Positions 44,216-57,829 of a stretch of 64,000 nt of DNA are shown here, one piece after another (within the stretch, counting starts at the first letter, position 1; the number at the start of each line of letters is the position of its first letter). Origin of the DNA: Chenopodium formosanum. Taxonomy: Eukaryota; Streptophyta; Magnoliopsida; Caryophyllales; Amaranthaceae. The notes beneath the pieces are model-generated. The model saw only the letters and a program-made list of their open reading frames with translations. It was not told the DNA's origin and searched no databases. A program made the translations under genes and the position numbers. The DNA is taken from positions 1,676,501 through 1,740,500 of the forward strand of contig CM044857.1 in assembly GCA_024500155.1 (NCBI GenBank), in the 5' to 3' direction.

Positions 44216-47067
44216 ATGGCGGGATCAGATGAGAACAATCCGACAATAATCAATCACTCAATTGTTCAAGGTATTCAATCAAGTTAAAATTTCGAACTTT
44301 ACAAAAAGAACGTTTTTTTAATTTTTGTTAAATTCTTGTGATTTTGGAATTTAAAAACCTAACTTTGGCAATTGGGTTTTTCTTGTTCAATGATTTTAAT
44401 GAAGGAGGCTTGCAAGCAAGAAGTGGAAAGGTAATGCCACCAATTGGGCATAATAGGAGGGCATTGAGGGACATTAATCGGAACATTATTGGAGCTCCAC
44501 TTAATAATTCTTGTGCAGTCAACAAAAGAACCATTTCTGAGTAAATAATTTCTTAAACCCTAACAGTTTTTTGATTTTTGATTTTTATTTTTATTTTGGG
44601 GTTTTAGCAATTGGGTTTGTGTTTATTTATTGTTTACTAAATTGGGTTTTTGTCATTTGGGGCAATACAGGAAAGATGATGGTTTTGGAAAGATTCGGGC
44701 AATTCCCGGTCACCGCCCGGTTACTAGGTTAATTTCTGACTTCCTAGTGCCTTTGTTTTGCCAATGTGGATTAATCACAGTGTGCAAATATTGATGTTAG
44801 TGTTGGTTTTGAATTTTTGTATGTTTAGGAAGTTTGCGGCGGAGATGGCTACTACACAGCATTATGTGATTGAGGTGCCTATTTGTACATCTCATAGGAT
44901 TGATTACTTTTGATGGTAATTATAATTGAAGTGAAATCTAAATTTGTGGTAATGATTTGTATTGATAAAGGAGATCAAGAAACCAATTGGATGTGAAACA
45001 AGTGCAAGAGAGGAGCTAAATGATTGTGAGATTATAGATGTGGATGATTATAAGGTGAATAATGATACATCTGTACCAATGTTTGTGCAACACACTGAAG
45101 CAATGCTCGATGAAATTGATCGTATGGTATGATCTGACACTCATGTTAGAACGCGATACTAGTCAACTTATACACTGTATGATCTGACTTTAGATTGGTT
45201 GGTCTATTATTTGAATTGATATTAGGATGAAGAAGTTGAAATGGAGGATATTGATGGGCCGATGCTGGACATTGATGGGTCAATATTAGACATTGATAGT
45301 GGTGATCAGAATAATCCGCTAGCAGTAACCGAATATGTTGGTGATATCTATACCTATTACAAGAAAGTGGAGGTATACAGCCTGTTCTACCATTCATTCA
45401 TTCATTCATTCATTCATTCTAGATCAGTTCTTCTCCGACTATATCGAGATGTGAACATTTGCTGTTAGGATGCTAATGTTGGCTTTAGTTTTCCTTAAAT
45501 GCTCATAGATCATCCTGTGTTTGATAGGACAAGGTCACTAAGGTTACTTCTGATGTCTCCCTGAAATGCACATAGTTTATCATGTATGTTCTGTTATTCG
45601 AAATATTTATTTCAAGTGATGGGATGTTTAACTATTGCTAGTGGAAACAAGGCAGTGCTGTGAAATCCAATGGTATAATTAGCGATCCTATCTTGCACGA
45701 GTTCTGACTTAGTAGTTTCTTGCACAGGTTACAGCCTTAGTCTATCTGTAATTGTTATTTGCAAAGACTATCTACTGAATTCTTCAATTTACTGATTGAT
45801 TTAGAAATATTATGTATTTTAGGTGGAACAGCAATCTTGTGTTGGTTGAGCATTATTCTGCATTAATGTGTGTTTGACAAAGCTAGTATGGATTTTGTGC
45901 TTTCTATTGATGACTGTAAATCAGGCTTACTGTTATCTTCCTTATGCAGAATACTAGTTGTGTTCCTTCAAACTATATGGACAGGCAACCTGACATTAAT
46001 GAAAAGATGAGAGCCATTCTCATTGATTGGCTGATTGAGGTAATTTTGCAAAGCATTACTTAGTTCCCTATAGTCCAGAGGGAGTTGACTATATCTATTG
46101 GCCCCACTAACTGTCTGATGCTGAACTAAAGGTCCATTACAAGTTTGAGCTCATGGAAGAGACGCTATATCTGACAGTCAACCTGATTGATAGATTCTTA
46201 GCTCTTAAGCCAGTAGTGCGAAAGAAACTCCAACTAGTAGGTGTAACAGCTATGCTTCTGGCTAGCAAATATGAAGAGGTATCGGTTCCAGTTGTTGAAG
46301 ATCTTATACTGATATCTGACAAAGCTTACAGCAGGCAAGAAGTACTTGAAATGGTAAGCATATGCAGATTGGTGCTACTGCTGCTGTACAGTCTGCATTA
46401 CAAGCAAATATATCATTGAATTCTTCCATGTCCTGTAACAGGAGAAACTGATGATCAACTCCTTACAATTTAATTTGTCGATTCCAACCCCATATGTCTT
46501 CATAAAACGGTACCTTAAAGCAGCTGAAGCAGACAAGAAGGTATTTTTCCAAGTGGGTTTTTTTATGAGCATCTTGCAAATTTTTACTGATCAATTTCTG
46601 ACTCTTGGGTAATTTTTTTCTATGGGTGGACGATTAACCAGATTGAACTCCTGTCATTCTTTTTGATCGAACTTTGCTTGGTGGAGCATGAAATGCTGAG
46701 ATTCCCGCCTTCTCTTCTAGCAGCAGCTGCAGTATTCAGTGCTATGTGCACTCTGAGTGGGTCTAAGTATTGGAGTAAGACCTGTGAGTGGCACACTGGT
46801 TATCCTCTAGACCAACTGATGTAAGCGTTTTTATTCCATTCCTGTTATCTCAATTCTCAAGTTACCCCGAGAAATTGTCATGTTTATTGTTTTCTTTTGG
46901 GTTACTGCAGGGAATGCTCCAGGCTGATGGTTACTTTCCATCAGAAATCTGCAACGGGAAAACTTACTGGTGTGCATCGGAAGTACAGCACATCTAAATA
47001 TGGGTACACTGCAAAATGCGAACCTGCACATTTTCTCTTAGAGATTGGATTCAGCGGGTGGACATAG
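44216..47067 (+). CDS. B2-type cyclin
   Basis: Eleven exons: 44216-44270, 44405-44540, 44671-44727, 44829-44874, 44971-45126, 45226-45372, 45950-46039, 46132-46353, 46442-46540, 46642-46820 and 46911-47067. Together they give 447 residues with every junction GT/AG and in phase. A destruction box RRALRDIN sits at residues 36-43, as expected for APC/C-mediated removal in mitosis. The linker has PMFVQHTEAMLDEIDRM, typical of the B2 group. The cyclin box begins near 185 with MRAILIDWLIEVHYKFELM and LVGVTAMLLASKYEEV; the C-terminal cyclin fold runs from about 313 to 435 and includes ATGKLTGVHRKYSTSKYG. B-type cyclins bind CDKs and drive G2/M. MSA sites upstream agree with this. No defect is seen. 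The closest remembered relative is Arabidopsis CYCB2;3/2;4. Confidence 0.94.
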
Positions 47068-48799
47068 GACCTCGTGGTTGAGTTGAATAAATCCAACATT
47101 ATGTGGGAGTCTGGCGCAAGGGCTTCAAAGTCACTGAAGTTACGCCTCTTCTGCTTGAACATATTTTCTTGCTGGATCATTGTGTTAAGTTCCATGTTCC
47201 ATATTAGAATAGAAATGCTTTCTTCTGAAAGCCGTCTTTAAGACAAACTCATCATCTTGTAGTTCATGTCATAGTTATTCACTGTGATTATGTTATAAAA
47301 TTGTTACTTTGCTCCAAAAGTTCTCTGAATTCAGTTCTGCCTTTCTTCCCCGTTCTCTGAATTGTTACTTTCAAGACTTGGCAGTTTCCCATCTTTGATC
47401 TTTCTTTCATATTAGGCAATAACATAATGGTTCAGAAGTGAAAGAACAATATAAACGAGTCACATAGGCTTATGATAAGCTGCGAGCACATCATTAATAA
47501 GAGACATCACCTAATTTGTGAATGGGCCTTGCTGGACCGGGTTACACTGGTCTTGACTTGACCCGGCCCATTGACCCTATATGTGATCCGCTTAAAACCA
47601 TGGATTTGAAATGAGAATCTTGAAGTATGAATCTGATACAAAATTAAATATTGGAGGATTCTTCTCAATACATTGACTTTGTTATACATACATTTGAATT
47701 CAAATCTTCTTTGAAGTGTGGATCAAATTGGTGAAGGTTATCAAGGTATTTTTGATAGGTGGGAATGTGGGATAATGAATACAGAAATGAAATAATATGA
47801 GTAAACGATTTGGGTTAAATGATTCACGAGGTGTAATGATTTTGGTATGATAACTACAAGGTTTAAGTATTACAGGTAATGAGTTGTTATGCGTTAAGTT
47901 ACACGAGTTTTCCTCATGTTAAAATGGGACATATATTCAATGGTTATACGGGTTTCCTCGAGTTGAAATAGACATTCATTTTGATGTCAATTACGTGTCA
48001 TATGCAATTTGGTATAGATGTTGTCAAGGATATTTTGTTTCATTTATTCGTGGTCTTAATTCACAAACCATAAAGACCAATTAAATCTAATTTGAGAACA
48101 AAAAGGTGGGGGGTTGTTCATTAGGATAGATAAAGTATAGATAAAGAATATTATCGAGATGTTATCTTTGAAGAACAAAATTTTGATGGAAGTAAATCTC
48201 ATTTCTAGAGAATCGATAAGACTATTAAACAAAGGGGGAATATCGTTGATTTGGATATAATAGTTATAGAAAGAAAAAACTTATGTTACAAATCTTGTTC
48301 AAAGGATCTCCTAACTATAGGACATCATCCATATGTTACCTTTTAAGAAGCAAGAACAACATTTTAAAAAAGTAACACTCTCGTCTATAGGATTTTAGAG
48401 AATAAAAAATACTATAAATTTGCTTAGCTTCCATCTTATTAGGGCTTTAAAACATTGACTCTTACTAATTACAAATATAACCATATATTGCTAAGTATTC
48501 AAATGACTTTTGATTTCAAATCAAACTCGTTTCAACCTAATCCAAACCAAATCGTCAACCCGATTTGATAACATAAACCAAACCATAAACCCAAATTTGT
48601 AACATTAATTCTTAATGTGTGACATGACATATATACTTTGTTACAAACAAACACATGAAATAGATGGCAAAGTTGACCTTAAAACCCAAATCATTTGAGA
48701 GGATATGATCAATATGGGACAGAGAACCTTAAATAATTCAATTCATTCCAAGGTGGATACACGCCAGATTTGATAGCTACTTCCTCTTTCCCTTTCATC
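47068..48799. other. Intergenic region between cyclin and BTB genes
   Basis: The first 150-200 bp are probably the cyclin 3' UTR. The remainder is AT-rich with no recognised repeat or gene. The last part (48780-48880) is pyrimidine-rich and probably promoter or leader of the next gene. Confidence 0.5.
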
Positions 48800-48879
48800 C
48801 TTATTCGCCACGTTTCGCTTCTCTTCACAAAAAATCTCATTTCTTTCCAAGTTTCCAACTTTAGCCACATCTAATCTTT

Positions 48880-49651
48880 GTACTTCAATTTTCATGCTAT
48901 TTTCTCAAAAAATGAAAAAAACCCAATTCACCCGTTTCTTTCTTCATCAATTTCATTTCACCCACTATTTTTAATTTTTACCCACCGATTTTCTTGGACT
49001 TATTTAATCATTTGGAAAAAAGGGTATTTCCCTGTCAATTTGGTAAGTTTTCAGATTTAGGATTTTTATTTTATTTTGAGATGTCGCTGTTTTTATGTAC
49101 AATACTTTGATTTGAGTTTTACTTGTATTTTGTATTTGTATTTTTGTTATTTGTATGGTAAATTATTGGGTTCTGATATTTTTGGTTTTATTATTGGATA
49201 AGAATATGGTGTATAACTGATAGCAAATTGCTAGTTTTGATTTTTATTCAAGCTGTAATTTGAGTGTCTAAATTGTCTTGTAGTGGGTTTTGTGATTGGA
49301 AAATTGCTAGAAGTTTCTGGGTTTTTTGCTAGCATCATAATTTCTTTATTCGCATTTGTATGTGAAATTTATTATGCACGCGGGTGTACCTAGAATATCA
49401 GTTAAGTTAAGTATATCCAACATCCTATAAAATCAACACTCTTCATTTGTTCTATAAAAGCCTTTTGGAACCTTTCTGATTTATGTATGCCCATAATTTT
49501 CCATTCTCCTTTGCCTTTTATGCTCTTCTATACATGAACTGATTCTAGCTTATGTAATGAGCTCAATTCAGTTTAATTTTCTCTCATTTGATTAATTGCT
49601 TTGTGTAATGTAGTTGAGTCTGAGTGATACAAAGCTAGTGAATCCTAAGAG
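48880..49651 (+). other. 5' UTR and leader intron of the BTB gene
   Basis: A pyrimidine-rich leader ends at a donor TTG|GTAAG at 49042. An intron of about 570 bp ends with TGTAATGTAG at 49613, 38 bp before the ATG. The start of transcription is not located, so the left limit is approximate. Confidence 0.55.
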
Positions 49652-52600
49652 ATGATTGAGAAAAGGCAGCACAAGTTCTTGACTGTTGCCCCCTTTGAGT
49701 GTGCCTGGCAAAAGGACTTTAAGTTTAAAGAGGCGGGGCGGGGCTGTGTGGTTTTCGAAGCATTTGCTCGGAATGATGTGACGGTCGTGTTTCGGGAGAA
49801 TGTAGGGAGTCAACATTATCATTACAAAACTGACAGTAGTCCTCACTACACTGTTGTCTTGGGAAGCCATAGGAATAGGAGATTGAAGATTGAGGTGGAC
49901 GGTAAAGCTGTGGTCGATGTCGAAGGTGTTGGCCTTTGTTCTTCAGCTGCTTTCCAGAGCTATTGGATAAGTATTTATGATGGGTTGATTTGCATTGGAA
50001 ATGGACGATATCCATTTCAAAATGTTGTTTTTCAGTGGCTTGATTCGAACCCAAATTGTAATGTTCAATATGTCGGGTTGAGCAGTTGGGATAAACATGT
50101 TGGGTATAGGAACGTAAATGTATTGCCTCTGACACAGAACCATGTATCCCTATGGAAGCAGCTGGATTCTAGAGCATATAATGAAGAAGGGGAAAATGAA
50201 GAGGATTATGAGGAATCTATGTGTAATGATGATAAGTGGGGATTAGCGAATTTTCTCGAGAGCTGGGAGCTTTCCGATGTGCTTTTCCTTGCAGGAATAG
50301 ATGAAAGGCCTGTTCCAGCTCACAAGGTCATCTTGGCAGCAGCTGGTAACTTTCACTTTGCTACAGATGAAGATATCATTCAGCTTCAAGAAGTTGGCTA
50401 TCCAGTCCTGCATCCGTTTCTCCAGTATATCTATACTGGCCAGACCCGGGTATGTTTTAATTTCCTTTCTTATGTCCGTAGTCTGGTTAGAGAAGAATTG
50501 ATCATCTATGACAGTTTCTTTGAACCTTTATGTTAGTTAAATGATTAGTTTCAATCTTCTTCTTTAGGAGCTAACTCATGATGATCATCATGATCTGCTT
50601 GAAATTTTTCCTGTGAAACAATTTCCTCTTCCTTTCGTAACTTTACGTTCTATGATTATTACTCCATTTGGACTTAAACACTTTCATACACTTTCCTTTG
50701 ACCATACTTTCTGATTTATATGTAAGAATAATAAATTTATGTGGGATCTTTTAGATTTTATCTCAATATAGTCTTTCAAATTATCATCTTTTTATAATTT
50801 TTTTATTAGAATATTATTAAAGATATAAATGGTATAAGACGTGTATTACAGTATAAGCAAGCGTGAAATTCTAAATGGTGCAATTTTAGAAGAAAAGAGG
50901 AAGTTTCACTTTCAACAACCATTAGAGAAGCTAAACATTTTCATTGATGCAGATTGTTCTGTTCCTGTGTGAATATAGTATGTTGAAATTGTTGATCTGT
51001 ATAACCATGTCTTATTCCATCAATCCATCCTTTAACTGTTACAAGACTTAGTTGATTATGTCTCTCCATTTTGGGTGGAGCTTGATTTTTATGCTTCTTT
51101 ATGGTGATTGTTGCTAATGTTGTAGGTTTCAGAGTCACAACTTGGGCCTTTGAGGGATATCAGCTTACAATTTGAGGTCATGCCATTGGTGAAGCAATGT
51201 GAGCAGATTATGGAACGTTTCAAAACAAAAAAAAAATTGTTTGATTCTGGAAGAAATGTTGAAATTTGCTACCCAAATTGTCAATCCCTTCGTCCAACGG
51301 TGTTCCCCAATGGGCTGCCTCTCAATGTAAGTAGAATTAAGGAATTCTATTCAACTGGAAACTACAGTGACTTGGAGGTTTATGTCGAGGATTATGGATT
51401 TGTTGCTGGCGCCCATAAGATAATAATCAGTTTGTGGAGTGTTCCGTTTCTGAAGGTTAGAGAAGCTTCATAGTTTCTTTTTGTTTGATTTGTTGTCTGT
51501 TATGTAGCTTTTATGAACGGTTAGCTCTTGAATTAAATCCAGAATAGAAAATCTTACCAGAAGAGATCGAGCACCTCCCCATGCGCCCCCCCCCCCCCCC
51601 CCCCTGCCCCAAGAAAAAAAAATCATTTGTGTTTCTCGGATTATTTCTAATCAATTTTTACATTTCAAACTACTGTTTTGATCATGTGGCATGGTTATGT
51701 ACCTTTTCCGATGTACTAAAGGGTAAGGTTGGAAAGGTGTAAGTTAGCATGATAACTTTTTTTTGAAGAAGAAGAGGTTGCAGTTCTATATTTCTGCCTG
51801 TTACAATATATGGGCCTCAGGGTTACATATTTTTCCACTGCAGTACTGATACTGTTTATAGATTGTTATAGAATGGATAATCAGAAATAATAGAGTTAAG
51901 AAGAAGAAGAAAGTTAGGTAAGGGTTGATAGTAGTTTGTATTTGATATGATTATATCACCAAACATGAGTTAGCTCCTAAGTTAAAGCTAACAAAATAAA
52001 ACTTGTCATCATGATTCATCATACTTCCTATCTCCCTAATTTGCTCAATTTATAAGATTCCTTCTCTAACTCACCCAGTTGCCTTCCTCCTCAAGATACT
52101 AGTGAAACTGCAGTAACTGCCTATGAGCATTATGTATACAAAAAAAGGTAACCAGATCTTTCATTCCCCTCCCCATTAATCTGATGCATCACATAGACTT
52201 GGTATAGTAACTGACTAACTGTGTCCGTCTGAATTTGGAAAAGGAATGAAAATAGAAAGAGATTGATAAGAAGTCTTAAAGAGAATGGTTTACATTTGCT
52301 ACTTTATTTGTGAGTTTGTGACTAATGAGAGAAGTGGAAGTTCCTAGGAAAAATAAAGATGGATCTTCCGTTGTGTTTATCTTGATATGAACTTTAAGAG
52401 ATTATTTTGAGTTATAAAGAGGTACATATGTCCCTAATACATGTCTCAATCAACCCAAGGGCTTCTATTTTTGTGACTATAATATTGTTCCCCCCCCCCC
52501 CCCCCCCCCCCCCTCCCTCTAGTTTCTCTTGTCTGTTGTTGTGGATGTTGTAGTGACAAGTGATTACCATTATCAGGGAAAATCTGATCTATGTATAAAC

Positions 52601-55600
52601 AAGTAAACAACTTTTAGTATAGCACAGCAATCCAGTATATCTAGTCTGGGTGAAAGGGCTTATTGCTTTATATACTTTTTCCTTCATCCTCTTTTCTCTC
52701 CTTTGCTTTATTTCTTATGGAAATTGTGAATGATTCTTGAAGCCTCAATATCTTCAGTGGTGTAGGAATCGACCATTAACAAATCATTAGTATTCTCACT
52801 GAGGTTGCTAGCCTGTATAGACTTTCTGTCTAATCTATTTCGTTATAAATCTCAATAGTGAGTCTATTGACTGTTTTCATCAATATTTGATTTCTTGTGT
52901 TTTCATTAAATTATTGATGATCTAACTTCTGTTCGTAGATGTTCACAAATGGAATGAGAGAGAGTTCTTCCACAAGTGTTCATCTGAGGGAGGCATCACC
53001 AGAAGCATTGAAAGCAATGCTCGATTACATGTATAGCGGGGAGCTTAATATGGAAGATATTAAAGACAATGACACCTTGTTACTCCATATTCTTCTATTG
53101 GCTGACAAATTTGGCATCACACACCTCCAGCAAGAATGCTGCAAGATATTGCTAGAATGCCTCTATGAGGTAGCTCTTTATTACCTATCTTGTTTATACC
53201 TTGGTTTCGTCATTGGAATATAGTTGTTTTTCCTCAATACAATGAAGTTTTGTTTCATGACATTGTCCTAAAAGAGCGGAGAAGTGACATGAAGTCTGGG
53301 ACTTCTGAAAAACAAATGAAGAGGGTCACCTATTACAATGAATTATTAGATATTAATATGTTTATCTATATATGAATGCAGGGATGGCGTCTTCTAATGG
53401 AAGCAGGTCATACAACAAGCGTTTTTCTTATCACAAGTTTAATGGACGAGGAAACAGAGTTTTTGGCATAGTAGATACTTCTGAATCTAACCCTTTGAAT
53501 TTGTTGCAGGATTCCGTGTGTCAAATACTTCAAGTCATTTCATCAGTTCCATCTTGTAAAGTAATTGAAGAGTTCTGCAAGAGGAAATTCTCAATGCAGT
53601 TTGATTATTGTACCACCGCAAGCATGGATTTTACTTTGTTAAATGAGGCCACATTCAGGAACATTCTACAGGTGGGATTTTGTTTTTAAAGCAACACACT
53701 TATCTGACTGTATGCTTGTGGATTAGAGTTATCTAAATATATATTTGTATACAAGATAAAACAGATGATTGCTTGATTGCCTTGATATAGATCCATAGAG
53801 AGAAAAGGCCAAAATGAAGATACTTGGTGATAGAATTGGAAAAGATTGATTAATGTGAAGTTTTTGATTTAGAGTGGTGATAAACCCTTTTCTACCCTGC
53901 TTGGCTCTTCTCCTGAGCAAGTCATGAATTGCATTTGCCAACAGTCATTCATAGTGTAGGCTTTGATTCTTACTATAAATGTGTCTCACGGTCAATCCTA
54001 AAATTTTGAACACCTTTTGCACATCTATTGAATCCCCTGACTTCTTTATTGAATAATTTCTTCATCTTTTCCTCAATTTACAGCTGATCACAGAGTGGCT
54101 AGTTTGCTGTTATGTCCACAGTATTTTAGCAGTTGTTGTATAAGACAATGTTATTTTTGCAGAATCAAGATTTGACAGTGACGTCAGAGGAGAGGGTTCT
54201 GAATGCAATCTTGTTATGGAGTATGAAAGCAAAGGAATATTATGGATGGGATGCTGTGGACGTGTTCTTGATTCATTCAACTCCAGAGGTTCTATTTGGC
54301 CAGAGGCTTGATTCATTGAACCACTTATTGCCACTTGTTCGGTTTCCTCTGATGCCATTTGAGCTGCTAAAGAAGGTGAGATGCTTCTATTGACTTGTAA
54401 ATTCTGAATTTTATGTAGTGAAGGTTCGCAGAAGCTATCTTTATTCACTATCGTTATTTGATGTTGCAGTTGGAGAACTCTAACCTTATGATGTCAATCC
54501 CCGCGTTTGCAAATCTAGTAAGTAATGACTCTCCTATCTCTCACTCTCCCCACATAATAAATATATATACTTCCTCAGTTCTTTTTTAATCGCAATGTAA
54601 TCTTTTTTGTGATGTTGCAAATTGATTGCAACATTACTGTATTTGATCAATGGTTCTCTATCTCTCTTCGTCACATGGGTTCACTTTTTTTATCTCTCTC
54701 TCTCTCCTCTCCTTAAAAACTGTGCATCTCCCATGACGCGATTAAAAAAGAGCAGTGGAAATATGATTTTAAAAAAAAAAAGATGAACAGATTATGTTTT
54801 AAAATCAAATTATGCTCATTTGTTTCAAACTTAAACAAGAACAAATAAGTTTCAAATATAAAGAAGTAAATGTTTTCTGTTAAATTTAAGGTGAAGGAAG
54901 CTATAGATTATGCAAACTTTGGTGTCACCTGGACGGATATTGAACCAAAGTAAGTCCATTGGCACTTCTCTTTCTTCCTTCCTTTCTTTTCTTTTCTTAT
55001 TTTTTTTTTCATTATATTCCCTAGAATCGGTTTTGTATTTGGATCTCATCATCACCAGATATTGATTACCAATCAATAAAATTAATGTATCATAACACTT
55101 GATGAATGTTTTGGGATGCTGGGATATGTTGGTTTTGAATATATGTTGTAATTCCTATTTGTCAAAGTATTGCCATAACCATATCTTTTGTTCAAATCAG
55201 TTGTTAGAAGCCCAGCCCCCCCCCCCCCCCCCCCCCCCCCCGCCCCCAACCCCCTCCCCTCCCCTCCCTCCTCCTCCTTCCCACCCCCTTCCCCGCTCTC
55301 TTTTACTACAGTAGAAAAATATTGCTGATTTGGGAGTCACTATTAATAAACATTTATAATTGTAGCCCACGATTTCACCACCGGCGTTCTAGTTACAAAG
55401 AGTTGCAATATATATGTAACGGTGATAGCAATGGGGTTCTATATTATGCGGGGACGTCATATGGGGAACACCGCTGGGTGAATCCAATGCTCTCCAAGGT
55501 GAGTCCTTCATTTATGCACTCATTAGATGACATTGGATGCTGTCAATTATGTCATGTCTAATAATACTCCGTATTTAATTGCTTAATTGTCTTTTGCAGA

Positions 55601-56010
55601 GGATTACCATTACTGCCAGCAGCCCTATGTCAAGGCTTACTGACCCAAAGGTTCTGGCATCAAGGACTTACCAGGTTCATTCCACCGGACAAACAACTCT
55701 TGTACTGCTCATTCTACTTGTTTTTCTTACAGATTAAGGTTATACTTTTTGTTTTATTTTGTTTTTCCTCTAGGGTACCTCGTTTTCTGGACCTCGGTAT
55801 GAGGATGGGAGGATTTGCTCTTGGTGGATGGTTGATGTTGGTGAAGATCATCAGGTTTCATCTCAGCTTCTTTATTCAATGCATATTGGTTAATGTATAC
55901 TGACTAGCTTGGAGTGTTTCCCTCCCTTTTTCATTTTCGAAGCAAGGCTTTCCATTCGTCTTCCTAGATTAGATAAAGCTGGAGGCTTTCCTGCTTTTAG
56001 GAGGGGGGTT

Positions 56011-56042
<32 letters not shown>

Positions 56043-57120
56043 CCACAGTATAATAGAAGCCTCAAATTTGTGGTTGGAACTATAAGGTTAGGACAAACCA
56101 CAACATAACAGAAGGACAAGGTTAGGACAAACCACAATATAACAGAAGCCTCAAACTTATGGTTCCTTGGAACTAGGATCTCAGTTGAGCTTATTGAGAT
56201 CAGGATCATGAAATTGTAGCCTTAATTTTATTGTATTTCAAAACCGAGCCTTGAAACAGGGGTGGCATCAGGAAATGTTGAGAAATTCTCCTTCAAATAT
56301 TTAGCTGCATCGTCTCAAGTCTCAACCCTTTGTAATCAAATATATTACATAATTTTATTGAGCAGGCTTTAAAATAGTTGGATCTTTCCTTCATTCCAGT
56401 ATATTTCCCATCACTTAATCTTAATGAAGGTTTTATGGTTAAACCAATTACAATCCCCGACTATTGTAAGAAAGGAGGGAGTATATCTCTGGATGGAAGG
56501 AGTGTATGTTTGCACTGAAGGAAATTTTTTTTGTTTTTGGACTGTAATTGAAAGCCAACGAATTTTATTTATTTTTTGTTGTTGTTAGGCTTGTTTTATT
56601 TCTTTTATTTGGTTCTAAACATGAACCAAGTATAGAACAAGCGAAGGTGTTCTGTGTTGGCACGGACTGTATATATGTTATCTGTAACCATCATCTGAAA
56701 TCTGAATATCCCTGCTAAATTTTATTGACGCAGCTCATGTGCAACTACTATACATTAAGACAGGATGGTTCACGGACATTTATCAGACACTGGAATCTTC
56801 AGGTACAGAGAAGATTTCCCTTCTGTTTATTCAAGAAACGAATGAGAATTAGTTTGCAGATTAGTACAGAGTTATATAATTCTTTTGAATAACATTTACA
56901 GGGATCATTGGATGGGAAGCACTGGACAAATCTACGGGAACACAACAATGACCAGAAAATTTGCAAGCCTGGCCAGTTTGCATCATGGCCTGTGACTGGT
57001 CCCCAAGCTCTGCTTCCCTTCAGATTCTTTAGGGTATTCTTGACTGGCCCCACCACCGATCCCACAGAATCGTGGAAATTTTGCATTTGCTTCCTCGAAC
57101 TTTATGGCTACTTCCGCTAG
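49652..57120 (+). CDS. Double-BTB protein with FAMeT-like and discoidin-like domains (At2g30600 type)
   Basis: Twelve coding exons: 49652-50449, 51126-51455, 52939-53169, 53510-53671, 54163-54375, 54470-54517, 54891-54949, 55366-55498, 55600-55674, 55774-55854, 56734-56802 and 56902-57120. They give 805 residues, all junctions GT/AG; Arabidopsis At2g30600 is about 809. Residues 20-165 match the FAMeT-like (Methyltransf_FA) domain (NDVTVVFRENVGSQHYHY, YWISIYDGLICIGNGRYPF, VQYVGLSSWDKHVGYRNV). BTB 1 is about 205-300 (LSDVLFLAG, VPAHKVILAAAG), BTB 2 about 345-450 (YSDLEVYVED, GAHKIIISLWSVPFLKMF, LDYMYSGELNM), a BACK-like helical part 454-590, and an F5/8-type C (discoidin) fold 610-805 (GVLYYAGTSYGEHRWVNP). 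BTB proteins often serve as Cullin-3 adaptors; the target of this one is unknown. The gene is intact. Confidence 0.93.
51586..51604. repeat. Poly(C) run, 19 bases, intron 2 after exon 51126-51455
   Basis: An uninterrupted C-run beginning at 51586, about 130 bp into the large intron 51456-52938. Confidence 0.9.
52490..52513. repeat. Poly(C) run, 24 bases, same intron
   Basis: An uninterrupted C-run followed by TCCCTCT, in the same intron as the run at 51586. Confidence 0.9.
54570..54761. mobile_element. Stowaway-like MITE in a BTB intron (192 bp)
   Basis: Inverted ends CTTCCTCAGTTCTTTTTTAA and, inverted, TTTCCACTGCTCTTTTTTAA, both followed by TCGC. TA duplications lie at 54568-54569 and 54762-54763. 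Non-coding; it sits between exons 54470-54517 and 54891-54949. Confidence 0.7.
55216..55241. repeat. Poly(C) run, 26 bases, in a BTB intron
   Basis: The longest of the four runs, followed by 70 bp of CCCT/CCTC-rich DNA to about 55300, in the intron 54950-55365. Confidence 0.9.
56025..56041. repeat. GT repeat and poly(G) run in a BTB intron
   Basis: A GTGTGTGT tract (56008-56024) followed by 17 G. It lies in the intron 55855-56733 and is opposite in strand to the three C-runs. Confidence 0.9.
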
Positions 57121-57542
57121 TTTTAACTGTTTTAGGATTCGTAGGATATAGTCATGCATCTCACCAAGTAATGCTTTACGACGTTGTCTTGTGTATTATT
57201 GATAGTGCCCAGCTTGAAATTTTTTCTGCTTACATGCCGTTGTGTGAAGTATGGAATAATTATCAACCACTTTCACTCTTATTAAGCTTTGAGGGTCTTA
57301 AGAGAAGGTGCAAGGGCATTGTTGCCTTTGTTAGGATGTTAGATATCTCATGTCCTATGTATCATGTTTAAAGACTCTTATAGCATGTTTAAAGACTTAT
57401 AGCATGACAAATTTTTCTAATAACAGTGTCAACCTGCACCTATTTTCGTGCCATTTTGCTTGTGGAATTTTTCGTGCCATTTTGCTAGTGGAATTAATGT
57501 AATAAAGTAGCATTATTGTTGCATATTTCTATGATTATAGAG
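57121..57542. other. 3' UTR of the BTB gene and intergenic DNA
   Basis: No gene. Contains a short direct repeat GCATGTTTAAAGAC/GCATGACA (57377-57400) and a repeated TTTTCGTGCCATTTTGCTWG (57443 and 57470). The left end of a Copia LTR follows at 57543. Confidence 0.5.
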
Positions 57543-57829
57543 TGTTGTAACGGATGTGAGAAAGAACAAATAAGGAGTGCAAAATACATAAATAACACAG
57601 ATTTACGTGGTTCACCAATAATGAGTTGGCTACGTCTACCGGCAGGCGAGAGGAAAAACTTAATTGATCTTGAGGAAATGCTAGATTACAGATTAATAAT
57701 AATATCATAGTGGTTAATTACTGGCTTGGAAATAACCTAAGGGCATTCATAATAACCCCTACACTAGGAAAGAAAGGCTTTAATTAAGGAATAAAGCACA
57801 TAAACAAACTTGCCAAAATCAGCCAAAAC

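Noticed and set aside
53190..53500. Open frames between BTB exons 53169 and 53510
   Set aside because: They cross intron sequence; the protein joins cleanly from LLECLYE to DSVCQILQV, as in the Arabidopsis relative.
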